64,000 nucleotides of DNA, from positions 3,783,501-3,847,500 of the forward strand of contig NZ_CP071139.1 of the NCBI RefSeq assembly GCF_017639205.1. Direction: 5' to 3'. Below, piece by piece: positions 23,276 through 32,929 of this stretch (within the stretch, counting starts at the first letter, position 1; every line of letters begins with the position of its first letter). A program made the translations under genes and the position numbers. The notes under the pieces were generated by a model. That model was given only the letters and a program-made list of their open reading frames with translations. It was not told where the DNA came from and ran no database searches. The stretch is from Streptomyces nojiriensis. GTDB lineage: Bacteria > Actinomycetota > Actinomycetes > Streptomycetales > Streptomycetaceae.

Positions 23276-26203
23276 ATGCAGATCCGGCTGACCGTCCTTG
23301 GGTCGCGCAGCGGCCACCAGACCGCGACCGCCCCCGCGAGCTGTGACGTGCTCGTCACCGCACCCGTCGGCACCGCGCTGGCCGCGGTCGCCTCCGGGCT
23401 CGCGGCGACCGTCGGCGGGCCCGACACCGGGGGCACGGTCGTGCTGTACGCCGGCTCCGAGCGCCTCGACCTGCAGCGGCGGGTACTCGGTGAGCCGCCG
23501 CTCGTGGACGGCGCGGTCCTGGCGCTGCACGGGCCCGTGCCGGACGTCCTGCCGGAGGACGGCCTCGGCGCGGCCCAGCTGCACGTCGTCGCCGGACCCG
23601 ACGCGGGCGGGGTGCACCTGCTGCACAGCGGGCAGATCCGGGTGGGCCGCTCCGCCGACGCCGACGTCCCCCTCGACGACCCCGACGTCTCCCGGCTGCA
23701 CTGCGCGGTCACGGTCATCCCCGACGGGCGGGTCGCGGTGGCCGACCTGAACTCGACGAACGGCACCACGCTGGACAGCGCCCCGGTGGGGGCGCAGCCC
23801 GTCGCCCTGCCCCCGGGGGCGCTGCTGCGGGTCGGCGAGTCCACCCTGCGGCTGGCCCCCGCGGGCGCTCCCGCGCTGCCGGTGACCCCGGACCTCCAGG
23901 GCCACCTGTCGGTCTCCGCCCGGCCCGTCACCCCCGGCCCGCCGCCCGGCCCGCTCCCCGGGGCGGATCCGGCCGCATCCGGACCGGCCGCGCCGGCGGC
24001 GTCTGCCGCGTCTGCCGCAACCGAGGCCCCCGGCGCCCCTGGCGCCCCCGAAGCCGGGCCGCAGGGCGTACCGCCGAGCCCCGGCCCGGGCAGCGGCACC
24101 GGCCCCGGGCGGCGCAAGGGCCTCGGGGCCTGGGCCCGCAAGTGGGTGCGCGGCGAGGAGCCCGCCGAGGCCCCGCAGGAACCGGCCGCCGCCGCACCCG
24201 ACCCCGACGATCCCGCCGCGGTGCTGCTGGCCGCGCTGGGCCCCACCGAGCGCCTGTGGTCCCGTACCCCCGGGCATCCCGCCGTACTGGACGTGGGGCT
24301 CGGCGCCGGGAGCCGGGTGTCCCTGCCCGCCGTCGGCGCCCTCGGGCTGGCCGGCCCGCGGCCCCGGCTGGCGGGGGCCGCCCGCTGGGTGGTCGCGCAG
24401 CTGGCGGCACTGCACGCGCCGGGGCAGCTGGAGATCGTGCTCATCTCCGCCGACCGGGCGCGCGGCCTCGCCGACCGGCGGCGCGACTGGGGCTGGCTCG
24501 GCTGGCTGCCCCACGTACGGCCCGCCCACGGCCAGGACTGCCGGCTGCTGCTCGCGTACGACCGCGACCAGGCCGTCGCCCGCACCGGTGAGCTGACCCG
24601 GCGCCTCGACGAGGGTCCGCTCGGCGCGCACTGGACCGCCGCCGACGCCGGACAGGTCCGGCGGGCCGCCGCCGTCTACGAGGGCCCGTACACGCTCGTC
24701 GTCCTCGACGGCGATCCGGGAGCCGGCCCGCTGCGCGACATCACCGGACGGCTCGCCTCGCACGGCCCGGCCGCCGGGATCCACGTGCTCGTGCTCGCCG
24801 AGGCCCCGGCCGCCACCGCCGCCTCGCCGGTCGAAGAGACGTACGAGGCCGCCTGCGCGGGCGCCCCCGCCTTCCGGGACTGCGGCGCGGTCGCCCTGCT
24901 CAGCGGCGATGTGGCCACGGCCGTACGCACCTTCACGATCAGCGGCGGCCGGCCGGTCCCGTCGGGCGGCACCGCCACCGCCGACGCCGTCTCCGCCGCC
25001 TGGGCCGAGCGCTTCGCCCGGGCCCTGGCCCCGCTGCGCACCGCCGAGGGCGGATCCGCCGAGCCCTACCGGCCGACCGCTGCCGCCCTGCCCGCCACCG
25101 CGCGGCTGCTGGACGAGCTGGGGCTGGCCCGGGCCACCCCGGCCTCCCTGATGGCCCGCTGGGCCGCCGCCACCGACCAGGGGCAGGGCGTGGGCGGCCT
25201 CGCCGAGATCGTGCTGGGCAGCGGCCGCCGCGGGCCCGTCGGCACCGAGCTCGTCCACGACGGCCCGCACCTGCTCATCGAGGGGCCCGCCGGGAGCGGG
25301 CGGACCGAGCTGCTGCGCTCGGTGGCCGCGTCGCTGTCCGCGGCCGCCCGGCCCGACCGGCTCGGGCTGCTCCTCCTCGACGGGGCCGGCGGCGGGCGCG
25401 GCGACGGGCTGGTGCCCTGCACCGAGCTCCCGCACGTCTGCGCCCACCTGGTCGCGTCCGATCCGCTGCGCATGCGGGAGTTCGCGCAGGCGCTGGGCGC
25501 GGAGCTCAAGCGCCGTTCCGAGCTGCTGGAGGACCTGTCCTTCGCCGAGTGGCACGCGCAGCGCGAGGTGTCCGACCGCATGGTCTCGCCGCGCCGGCCC
25601 ACCGCGGGCGAGCAGCGCGGCGACCTCGACCCCCAGCGCACCGGCACGCTGCGGCTGCGGGCCGCGACACCCCGTACCGATCCGGCCGGGCCCAGTCCGC
25701 TGCCCCGCCTGGTGGTGCTCGTGGACGACCTCGACGCGCTGGTCGCACCGGGGCTGGGCAGTACGGGCCGCCCCGCCGCGGGCTCGGTGGTCCGGGCGCT
25801 GGAGGCGGTGGCCCGCGAGGGCGCCCGGCTCGGCGTGCACCTGGTGGCCACCACCGCCCGGCCGGACCGTACGGCGGATGCCGGGCCGGCCCGGCTGGCC
25901 ACCCTGCGCGTGGAGCTCGACGCCCCCGACCAGCCGGGCCCGGGGCGCGGCCTGCTCCGCTTCGGCGACGGCCGGACGGTGCCGTTCCAGGCGGGCCGGG
26001 TCACCGGCCGCATCCCCCGGACGGCGACCCAGCGGCCGACCGTGGTCCCGGTGGAATGGGAGCGGATGGGCGATCCGCCGGCCCGCCGTCCGGTCCGTGA
26101 GCTGGGCAACGGGCCCACCGACCTCGCGCTGCTGGCCAGCGCCCTGGAGCGGGCCTCGCACCTGGTCTCGGCGATACCCGTGCTGTTCCCGCCCGCGCCC
26201 TGA
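23276..26203 (+). CDS. FHA-domain FtsK/EccC-like ATPase
   Basis: 975 residues. Residues 1-90 resemble a small ubiquitin-like fold. An FHA phosphothreonine-binding domain follows at about 102-185 (VGRSADADVPLDDPDVSRLH, DLNSTNGT). A Pro/Ala linker leads to an FtsK/SpoIIIE-like part with Walker A GPAGSGRTE (about 669) and Walker B LVVLVDDLDAL (about 812). The order FHA then FtsK recalls EssC of type VII secretion, but I see no membrane span and only one clear ATPase site, and no WXG100 gene nearby. Start ATG 23276 has AGAAGGGA 12 nt upstream. PkaA and PkaB could supply the phosphothreonine ligand. Confidence 0.78.
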   Translation: MQIRLTVLGSRSGHQTATAPASCDVLVTAPVGTALAAVASGLAATVGGPDTGGTVVLYAGSERLDLQRRVLGEPPLVDGAVLALHGPVPDVLPEDGLGAAQLHVVAGPDAGGVHLLHSGQIRVGRSADADVPLDDPDVSRLHCAVTVIPDGRVAVADLNSTNGTTLDSAPVGAQPVALPPGALLRVGESTLRLAPAGAPALPVTPDLQGHLSVSARPVTPGPPPGPLPGADPAASGPAAPAASAASAATEAPGAPGAPEAGPQGVPPSPGPGSGTGPGRRKGLGAWARKWVRGEEPAEAPQEPAAAAPDPDDPAAVLLAALGPTERLWSRTPGHPAVLDVGLGAGSRVSLPAVGALGLAGPRPRLAGAARWVVAQLAALHAPGQLEIVLISADRARGLADRRRDWGWLGWLPHVRPAHGQDCRLLLAYDRDQAVARTGELTRRLDEGPLGAHWTAADAGQVRRAAAVYEGPYTLVVLDGDPGAGPLRDITGRLASHGPAAGIHVLVLAEAPAATAASPVEETYEAACAGAPAFRDCGAVALLSGDVATAVRTFTISGGRPVPSGGTATADAVSAAWAERFARALAPLRTAEGGSAEPYRPTAAALPATARLLDELGLARATPASLMARWAAATDQGQGVGGLAEIVLGSGRRGPVGTELVHDGPHLLIEGPAGSGRTELLRSVAASLSAAARPDRLGLLLLDGAGGGRGDGLVPCTELPHVCAHLVASDPLRMREFAQALGAELKRRSELLEDLSFAEWHAQREVSDRMVSPRRPTAGEQRGDLDPQRTGTLRLRAATPRTDPAGPSPLPRLVVLVDDLDALVAPGLGSTGRPAAGSVVRALEAVAREGARLGVHLVATTARPDRTADAGPARLATLRVELDAPDQPGPGRGLLRFGDGRTVPFQAGRVTGRIPRTATQRPTVVPVEWERMGDPPARRPVRELGNGPTDLALLASALERASHLVSAIPVLFPPAP

Positions 26204-26278
26204 CGTCCGGCCACGACACCCTCCGGTGGGTGTACTGCCCCGGCGAGGCGCTATTGCGGGGGCGCACGGCTCGGCGTA

Positions 26279-26290
26279 GACCTTGTGGTC
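26279..26290 (+). promoter_or_regulatory. Candidate operator of the sugar ABC operon
   Basis: A short inverted repeat GACC-TTGT-GGTC lies 33 nt upstream of the binding-protein start. Sugar importer operons in Streptomyces are often repressed through such palindromes by LacI or GntR proteins, but no regulator gene is adjacent. Confidence 0.3.
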
Positions 26291-26322
26291 CAGGACACAT
26301 CACGGGCATCGGGGGCAGAACC

Positions 26323-27681
26323 ATGCGCAGGCACGGAACGAGCCGTACGACACTCACCTGGACGGCGCTCGCGGCGGCGGCCGCCCTCACGCTCGGCGCG
26401 TGCGGGGACGGCGGGACGAAGGAGCCGCAAGGCCCCGAGGGCAGCACGGCCGCACCCCGGGTGCAGTTACCGAAGCTGCCCGGCGAGAAGCTGGAGGTCG
26501 CCGCGGTCTGGACGGGCCCGGAGCAGGAGAACTTCACCAAGGTCCTGAAGGAGTTCGAGAAGCGGACGGGTGCCACCGTCACCTTCGTCCCGGCCCAGGA
26601 CCCGATCGTCACCTTCCTCGGCACGAAGATCGCGGGCGGTGCGCCGCCGGACGTGGCGCTGCTCCCGCAGGTCGGGGCGCTGGCGGCGGCGGTGCAGAAC
26701 AAGTGGGTGCAGCCGCTCGGCCCGGAGGCCGCGGCCCAGCTCGACGCGAACTACTCGAAGGGCTGGCGGACGCTCGGCGCCGTCGGGGGCACCCAGTACG
26801 GCGTGTACTACAAGGCCGCCAACAAGTCGCTGATCTGGTACAACGCGAAGGCCTTCGAGGCTGCGGGGGTCAAGCCCCCGAAGACCTGGAAGGAACTGAT
26901 CACCGCGGCCGATACGCTGTCCGCCTCCGGCACCCCGGCCGTCTCGGTGGCGGGTGCGGACGGCTGGACCCTCACCGACTGGTTCGAGAACATCTACCTC
27001 TCCCAGGCCGGGCCGGAGAAGTACGACCAGCTGGCCAAGCACCAGATCAAGTGGACGGACGACAGCGTCAAGCAGGCGCTGACCACGCTCGGCGAACTGT
27101 TCGGCCGCAAGGACTTCCTGGCGGGCGGGCAGAGCGGCGCGCTGGCCACCGAGTTCCCGAAGTCGGTGACGCAGACCTTCACCGGCGGCGACCGGCCGGC
27201 GGCCGCGATGGTCTTCGAGGGCGACTTCGTGGCGGTGAACATCGCGCAGACGCAGGCGAAGGTGGGCGAGGACGCCCTCGTCTTCCCCTTCCCCGCGGTC
27301 GGCGGGAAGGCTCCGGTGGTCTCGGGCGGCGACGTGGCGGTCGCCCTGAAGCCGTCGAAGGGGGCGCAGGCGCTGCTGACCTTCCTGGCCTCGCCGGACG
27401 CGGCGGAGATCCACGCCCGGCAGGGCGGCTTCGTCTCCCCGAACAAGGCGGTGGACCCGGCCGCCTATCCGAACGCCATCCAGCGGGACATCGCCAAGGC
27501 GCTGATCGCCGCGGGTGACGACTTCCGCTTCGACATGTCCGACCAGGCCCCGGCGGCCTTCGGCGGGACCCCGGGCGCGGGTGAGTGGAAGGCGCTCCAG
27601 GACTTCCTGGCGAACCCGTCGGACGTGGCGGGCACCCAGGCGAAACTGGAGGCGGACGCGGCCAAGGCCTACGGGCACTGA
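26323..27681 (+). CDS. ABC transporter solute-binding lipoprotein (family 1, sugar type)
   Basis: 452 residues. The signal peptide (ALAAAAALTLGAC) ends in the lipobox LGAC, Cys about residue 27. The mature protein is a two-lobed family 1 binding protein (WTGPEQENFTKVLKEFEKRTG; PDVALLPQVGALAAAV; FEGDFVAVNI), which captures an oligosaccharide outside the cell. The first gene of a three-gene operon with two permeases; no ATPase is encoded here, so a shared ATPase such as MsiK is expected. The sugar cannot be told. The start is ATG 26323. Confidence 0.9.
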   Translation: MRRHGTSRTTLTWTALAAAAALTLGACGDGGTKEPQGPEGSTAAPRVQLPKLPGEKLEVAAVWTGPEQENFTKVLKEFEKRTGATVTFVPAQDPIVTFLGTKIAGGAPPDVALLPQVGALAAAVQNKWVQPLGPEAAAQLDANYSKGWRTLGAVGGTQYGVYYKAANKSLIWYNAKAFEAAGVKPPKTWKELITAADTLSASGTPAVSVAGADGWTLTDWFENIYLSQAGPEKYDQLAKHQIKWTDDSVKQALTTLGELFGRKDFLAGGQSGALATEFPKSVTQTFTGGDRPAAAMVFEGDFVAVNIAQTQAKVGEDALVFPFPAVGGKAPVVSGGDVAVALKPSKGAQALLTFLASPDAAEIHARQGGFVSPNKAVDPAAYPNAIQRDIAKALIAAGDDFRFDMSDQAPAAFGGTPGAGEWKALQDFLANPSDVAGTQAKLEADAAKAYGH

Positions 27682-27685
27682 TCCC

Positions 27686-29005
27686 GTGCCGGCCCCTGCC
27701 GCCAAGGGCGTCGTCTCCGCGGAGGCCAGGCGCCGCCGGCTGATCGCGGCGGCGTTCCTCCTCCCGGCGCTCGTGCTGCTCGGTGCGCTCGTCGTTCACC
27801 CGATCGGCTACTCCCTCTACCGCAGCTTCTTCGACCGTTCCGGCGACACCTTCGTCGGCGGTGCCAACTACCGGGAGATCCTGACCGACGACACCATCCG
27901 CACCGCCCTGAAGAACACGGCGCTGTGGGTGGTGTTCGCCCCGGCCACGGCCACCGCCCTCGGCCTGATCTTCGCGGTCCTCACCGAACGGGTGCGCTGG
28001 GGAACGGCGTTCAAGCTGCTGGTGTTCATGCCGATGGCGATCTCGATGCTGGCCGCGGGCATCATCTTCCGGCTCGTCTACGACCACGATCCCGACCGCG
28101 GGGTCGCCAACGCGGTCTGGGTCGGGGTCCACGACACCTTCGCGGAGTCCTCGGCCTTCCCCAAGGCCCGTCCGGGCCGGGACTCACCGCTCGCCGACGC
28201 CGGCGGGGGTGCCTTCATCACCCGCGATCCCGTCCGCGCCGGTACCCCGGTGCTGCTCCCGCTGGTCGGCGTGGCCCCGGAGGCGCTGCCGGACGGGACC
28301 CGTACCGCGGTCGGGTCCGACGCCGTGCCGGGGAAGGTCACCGGCACCGTCTGGCAGGACTTCACCCGGGGCGGGGGCGGGGCGACGAACGTGGTCGACC
28401 CGACCGAGCAGGGCTACGCCGGGATGCGGATCGAGGCGGTCAAGGACGGCCGGGTGGTCGATACGGCGACGGCCGCCGCCGACGGCACCTTCACCCTGTC
28501 CGCGAAGGCCGACGGGGCCCTGCTGCGGCTGCCCGCGGCCAATTTCCGGGAGGCGTACGCGGGGGTGCAGTGGCTCGGCCCGGCGCTCGTGACCCCGGCG
28601 GTCATCGGGGCGTACGTATGGATGTGGGCCGGTTTCGCGATGGTGCTGATCGGGGCCGGGCTGGCCGCCGTACCGCGTGAGCTGCTGGAGGCGGCGCGCG
28701 TGGACGGGGCGAACGAGTGGCAGGTGTTCCGGCGGATCACCGTCCCGCTGCTGGCGCCCGTCCTGGTGGTCGTGCTCGTCACCCTCGTCATCAACGTCAT
28801 GAAGATCTTCGACCTGGTCTTCGTGATCGCCCCGGGTGCGGTCCAGGACGACGCGAACGTGCTCGCGCTCCAGCTGTACCGGACCTCCTTCGGCACGGAC
28901 GCCGATCCGGGGCTGGGCAGCGCGATCGCGGTGCTGCTGCTGGTGCTGGTGATCCCGGTGATGCTCGTGAACATCCGTCGGCTGCGCAAGGAGGGGTCCC
29001 GATGA
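27686..29005 (+). CDS. Carbohydrate ABC permease 1 with an extracytoplasmic insert
   Basis: 439 residues against about 300 for the family. The first helices (LIAAAFLLPALVLLGALVV; WVVFAPATATALGLIFAVL; LLVFMPMAISMLAAGIIFRL) are followed by about 130-140 extra residues before the remaining helices. Part of the insert (VVDPTEQGYAGMRIEAV to ADGTFTLSAKADGALLRL) resembles a carboxypeptidase-regulatory-like beta-sandwich. The EAA loop ELLEAARVDGANEWQVF..I is intact. GTG 27686 begins 4 nt after the binding-protein stop. By analogy to the MalF P2 loop the insert may touch the binding protein. Confidence 0.85.
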   Translation: MPAPAAKGVVSAEARRRRLIAAAFLLPALVLLGALVVHPIGYSLYRSFFDRSGDTFVGGANYREILTDDTIRTALKNTALWVVFAPATATALGLIFAVLTERVRWGTAFKLLVFMPMAISMLAAGIIFRLVYDHDPDRGVANAVWVGVHDTFAESSAFPKARPGRDSPLADAGGGAFITRDPVRAGTPVLLPLVGVAPEALPDGTRTAVGSDAVPGKVTGTVWQDFTRGGGGATNVVDPTEQGYAGMRIEAVKDGRVVDTATAAADGTFTLSAKADGALLRLPAANFREAYAGVQWLGPALVTPAVIGAYVWMWAGFAMVLIGAGLAAVPRELLEAARVDGANEWQVFRRITVPLLAPVLVVVLVTLVINVMKIFDLVFVIAPGAVQDDANVLALQLYRTSFGTDADPGLGSAIAVLLLVLVIPVMLVNIRRLRKEGSR

Positions 29006-29955
29006 GCGGTACCGACGCGACGCCGGACCCGACGGCCGCCGAACCCGCGTACGCCAGGCCTTCGCCCTCCGCCCCCGCCTCCGCCTCCGCCTCCGCCTCC
29101 GCCAGGCCTTCGTACGCCGCGCGCGCCTCCGCCGGGCTCGCCTCGGGCGCGCTGCGCGTCTTCCTGGTCGCGGCGGCGCTCTTCTGGCTGCTGCCCACGC
29201 TCGGGCTGCTGCTCTCCTCGCTCGTCTCCCCCACCGACCTCAACAGCGGCGGCTGGTGGCAGGTGCTCACGGCACCCTCGCGGCTGACGGCCGACAACTA
29301 CGCGCGGCTGCTGGCGAACGACACCATCACCGGCTCCCTCCTGACCACGTTCGCGATCGCCGTGCCGGCCACCCTGCTGGTCCTGACCCTGGGCGCGTTG
29401 GCCGGATACGCCTTCGCCTGGCTGGAGTTCCCAGGCCGGGACTGGCTGTTCCTCCTCGTCGTCGCCCTGCTCGTCGTCCCGGTGCAGGTGGCACTGATCC
29501 CCGTCTCCGAACTCTTCGGATCCATCGGGCTGTTCGAGACCACGGCGGGCGTGGTCCTCTTCCACACCGCCTTCGGCCTGCCCTTCGCCGTGTTCCTGCT
29601 GCGCAACTTCTTCGCGGAGATCCCGCGCGAGCTGCTGGAGGCGGCCCGTCTCGACGGGGCGGGTGAACTGCGGCTGTTCACCAGGGTGGTGCTGCCGCTC
29701 GGCGCGCCGGCGATCGCCTCGCTCGGCATCTTCCAGTTCCTGTGGGTGTGGAACGACATGCTGGTGGCGCTGGTGTTCGCGGACTCGGCCAACCCGCCGA
29801 TCACGGTCGCGCTGCAGCAGCAGGTACGACAGTTCGGGAACAACATCGACGTGCTCGCGCCCGGCGCGTTCCTGTCGATGGCGGTCCCGCTCGTCGTCTT
29901 CTTCGCCTTCCAGCGCCAGTTCGTCTCGGGGGTGATGGCCGGGGCGATCAAGTGA
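29002..29955 (+). CDS. Carbohydrate ABC permease 2
   Basis: 317 residues, six predicted helices, MalG-like. The N-terminal 45 residues are Ala/Ser/Pro-rich, partly from a short tandem repeat (ASASASASA encoded by repeated CCTCCG units near 29080-29105). The EAA motif ELLEAARLDGAGELRLFTRVVLPL couples to the ATPase, and the C terminus QRQFVSGVMAGAIK is typical. The ATG overlaps the previous stop as ATGA, so translation is coupled. Confidence 0.92.
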   Translation: MSGTDATPDPTAAEPAYARPSPSAPASASASASARPSYAARASAGLASGALRVFLVAAALFWLLPTLGLLLSSLVSPTDLNSGGWWQVLTAPSRLTADNYARLLANDTITGSLLTTFAIAVPATLLVLTLGALAGYAFAWLEFPGRDWLFLLVVALLVVPVQVALIPVSELFGSIGLFETTAGVVLFHTAFGLPFAVFLLRNFFAEIPRELLEAARLDGAGELRLFTRVVLPLGAPAIASLGIFQFLWVWNDMLVALVFADSANPPITVALQQQVRQFGNNIDVLAPGAFLSMAVPLVVFFAFQRQFVSGVMAGAIK

Positions 29956-30019
29956 CGCCGGTAACCCGGATGCCGCACATCGCGTAACCCGGTCGCCACA
30001 CCCGGGGTTCCTGGGCCAT

Positions 30020-32281
30020 ATGCCCGCGCCGACCCCTGGATGTGCCGTGCCCCGGTTCAGCGTCATCGTGCCCGCGTACAAGGTCCAGGCCTACCTCCAG
30101 GAGGGGCTGGACTCGGTCCTGGCCCAGTCGTACCGGGACCTGGAGCTGATCGCGGTCGACGACGCCTCCCCGGACGCCTGCGGTTCGATCATCGACGAGT
30201 GCGCGGCCCGTGACCCCCGGGTGACGGCCGTCCACCTGGCGGACAACCTGGGCCCGGGGCCGGCCCGCAACGCGGGCCTGGCGCGGGCGGGCGGCGACTA
30301 CCTGATCTTCCTCGACGGCGACGACACCCTCGCCCCCGGCGCCCTGCAGGCCATCACCGACCGGCTGAAGGCCACCGGCTCCCCCGACGTCCTGGTCTAC
30401 GACCACGCGCGCACCTTCTGGTCGGGCGAGGTCGTACCGGGCCGCCTCTCCCACCGGCTGTCCGAGGAGGGCCCGGCCAGCTTCCGGCTCGCCGACCGCC
30501 CGGCCCTCCTCGGCATGCCGATGGCGGTCTGGAACAAGGCCTACCGCCGCGAGTACGTGGAGCGCGAGGGCCTCGCGTTCCCGCCCGGCTTCTACGAGGA
30601 CACCCCCTGGACCTGCCCGGCCCTGCTGGCCGCGGAGTCCCTCGCCGTCCTGGACCGGGTCTGCGTCCACCACCGGCAGCGGCGCACCGGCTCGATCCTG
30701 ACCACCGCCGGCCGCCGACACCTCGACGTCTTCGACCAGTACGACCGGGTCTTCGGCTACCTCGCCGGCCGCCCCGAGCTGGAGCGCTGGCGCCCCGCCC
30801 TGCACCACCGGATGGCCGAGCACTTCTGCGCCCTGTACGCCGACCCGCGCCGCCTCCCGCGCACCTCCCGGGCCGAGTTCTTCGCCCGGGCCTGCGCCCT
30901 GCTGCGCCGCCACCGCGTCCAGGGCGGCAGCAGTGCCCGGCCGCTGCCCCTGTCGCGGACCGACCGCGTCCGGCACACCCTGATGCGGCTGGGCGCCCGC
31001 CGCACCTACCGGCTGCTGTCGGCGCTGCGCTCGGCCGGACTGGCGAGCGGCCGCACGGGCTCGGCCCTGTGGCGGGGCCTGCGCGAGACGGCCCTGCGCC
31101 TGCACTACCGGACCCAGCGCCTCCTCCCCCTGCGCCCGGAGCTCGCGGTCTTCTCCGCGTACTGGCACGGCGGCTACGCCTGCAACCCGGCGGCCATCGA
31201 GGCCACACTGCGGGAGCTCGCACCGCGGATGCGCACGGCGTGGATCTGCGCCCCGGAGCACGCCCCGACCCTGCCCCGCGCGACGGTGGCGCTGCGCCCG
31301 GGCTCGGCGGCGTACTGGACCGCCCTGGCCCGGGCCGGCTACCTGGTCACGAACGTCAACTTCGACCGCGCCCTGGTCAAGCGCCCGGGCCAGGTCCTCG
31401 TTCAGACCCAGCACGGCACCCCGCTCAAGCGGGTGGGCCTCGACCTCCAGGACCGCCCGGCGGCCACCCCGACTCCGGACTTCGCGGGCCTGCTGCGCGG
31501 CGCCGACCAGTGGGACTACCTGCTGTCCTCGAACCGGCACTCCACCCTGGTGTGGGAGAAGGCCGTCCCGTCCTCGTACACGACGCTGGAGTACGGCTAC
31601 CCGCGCAACGACGTCTTCCACCGGGCGGACCCGGCCGAAGTGCTGGAGCTGCGCGAACGCCTCGGCATCCCGGCGGGCTCGACGGCCGTCCTGTACGCGC
31701 CCACGCACCGCGACTACCGGCGCAGCCGGCCGGACCACCTGGACTTCGAGCGGGTGCTGCGGGACCTGGGCCCGCGCTTCACGATCCTGGCCCGCACCCA
31801 CCTCACGTACGCGGACGTCCCGCCCTCCCCGGACACGCACCCGCGGCTGATCGACGTCTCCTCCCACCCCTCGGTGGAAGAGCTCTGCCTGGCCTCGGAC
31901 GCGCTAGTGACGGACTACTCGTCCCTGATGTTCGACTACGCGGCGCTGGACCGGCCGATCGTGATCCACGCGGAGGACTGGGAGGCGTACGAGGCGGCCC
32001 GGGGCACGTACTTCGACCTGCGGTCGTGCCCGCCCGGCGCGATCGCCCGGACCGAGGACGAGCTGGTGGACATCTTCAGCACGGGCCACTGGCAGGGCTC
32101 GCGCTCCGCGCAGCTGCGGGCGGCCTTCCGCGCGCGCTTCTGCTCGCACGACGACGGCCACGCGGCGGAGCGGGTGGTGCGCCGCGTCTTCCTGGGACAG
32201 ACGACCCCGACCCCGGCCGTCATCCCCCTGGAGGACCGCCGCCCAACCCCCGCGGCTCCGGCTCCGGCCCTGACCTCCTAG
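30020..32281 (+). CDS. Bifunctional GT2 glycosyltransferase / CDP-glycerol glycerophosphotransferase
   Basis: 753 residues. Residues 12-235 form a GT-A family 2 glycosyltransferase (FSVIVPAYKVQAYLQEGLDS, DDASPDACG, FLDGDDTLAPGAL). From about residue 375 a TagF-like polymerase domain follows (QTQHGTPLKRVGLD, VLYAPTHRDYRRS, VTDYSSLMFDYA). Together they suggest assembly of a teichoic-acid-like wall polymer: sugar addition plus polyol-phosphate chain growth, on the inner membrane face. The adjacent TagG/TagH-type exporter supports this. The stop overlaps the convergent TetR gene by 4 nt (CTAG). Confidence 0.88.
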   Translation: MPAPTPGCAVPRFSVIVPAYKVQAYLQEGLDSVLAQSYRDLELIAVDDASPDACGSIIDECAARDPRVTAVHLADNLGPGPARNAGLARAGGDYLIFLDGDDTLAPGALQAITDRLKATGSPDVLVYDHARTFWSGEVVPGRLSHRLSEEGPASFRLADRPALLGMPMAVWNKAYRREYVEREGLAFPPGFYEDTPWTCPALLAAESLAVLDRVCVHHRQRRTGSILTTAGRRHLDVFDQYDRVFGYLAGRPELERWRPALHHRMAEHFCALYADPRRLPRTSRAEFFARACALLRRHRVQGGSSARPLPLSRTDRVRHTLMRLGARRTYRLLSALRSAGLASGRTGSALWRGLRETALRLHYRTQRLLPLRPELAVFSAYWHGGYACNPAAIEATLRELAPRMRTAWICAPEHAPTLPRATVALRPGSAAYWTALARAGYLVTNVNFDRALVKRPGQVLVQTQHGTPLKRVGLDLQDRPAATPTPDFAGLLRGADQWDYLLSSNRHSTLVWEKAVPSSYTTLEYGYPRNDVFHRADPAEVLELRERLGIPAGSTAVLYAPTHRDYRRSRPDHLDFERVLRDLGPRFTILARTHLTYADVPPSPDTHPRLIDVSSHPSVEELCLASDALVTDYSSLMFDYAALDRPIVIHAEDWEAYEAARGTYFDLRSCPPGAIARTEDELVDIFSTGHWQGSRSAQLRAAFRARFCSHDDGHAAERVVRRVFLGQTTPTPAVIPLEDRRPTPAAPAPALTS

Positions 32282-32907
32282 GCTGCCTTCAGGCCCGCCA
32301 CCACCTGGTGGGCCAAGACGTCGAGGTGGCCGCCCGTCACCGCGTCCCGGACGACCACCTGGCGCCAGTAGAGCGGGCCGATCAGCAGGTCGAGGGCGTG
32401 GGCCGGGTCGATGCCCGCCGGGAGCTCGCCGCGGGCGACCGCGTCCGAGACGATCCCCTCCGCCATGCGGCGCTGCCCGTCGAGCAGTGCGCCGCGCACT
32501 GCTTCGGCGATCTCCGGGTTCCGCGCCGCCTCCACGAGCAGGTCGGGGATGACCGCGGAGGCCACCGGGTGCCGCAGCACGTGGGACATGACCTCCAGCA
32601 GGGCCCGTACGTCCCCGTACAGCGAGCCGGTCTCGGGCACCGGCAGGCCGTCCACCGCGAAGGCCCCGACCAGGTCGAGCACCAGGTGCAGCTTCGACTT
32701 CCAGCGCCGGTAGACCGCGGTCTTGCCGACCCCCGCCCGCCGGGCGATGCCCTCGATGGACATCTTCGAGAAGCCGACGGCGGCCAGTTCCTCCACCACC
32801 GCGTCGCGGATCGCCTCGGTCACGTCCGCGCGCAGGACCGCGGCCCCGGCGGGGGCTCTACGGGCGGGGGCGGGGGCGGAAGCTGCGGCGGCGGGGTCCG
32901 GGGTCAT
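32278..32907 (-). CDS. TetR-family transcriptional repressor
   Basis: 209 residues. The N-terminal helix-turn-helix (AIRDAVVEELAAVGFSKMSIEGIARRAGVGKTAVYRRW) is classic TetR, and the rest is a ligand-binding helical domain with a TetR_C-like end (IDPAHALDLLIGPLYWRQVV). ATG 32907 gives the usual length; the open frame continues upstream without a start signal. It is divergent from the TagG-type exporter genes, so control of that operon is likely. The ligand is unknown. Confidence 0.9.
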   Translation of the reverse strand: MTPDPAAAASAPAPARRAPAGAAVLRADVTEAIRDAVVEELAAVGFSKMSIEGIARRAGVGKTAVYRRWKSKLHLVLDLVGAFAVDGLPVPETGSLYGDVRALLEVMSHVLRHPVASAVIPDLLVEAARNPEIAEAVRGALLDGQRRMAEGIVSDAVARGELPAGIDPAHALDLLIGPLYWRQVVVRDAVTGGHLDVLAHQVVAGLKAA

Positions 32908-32929
32908 GCAGAGAGCATAGCCGCGCCCC

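Noticed and set aside
23276..26203. Type VII secretion EccC
   Set aside because: No membrane span, one ATPase site only, no esx, eccB, eccD or eccE genes nearby.
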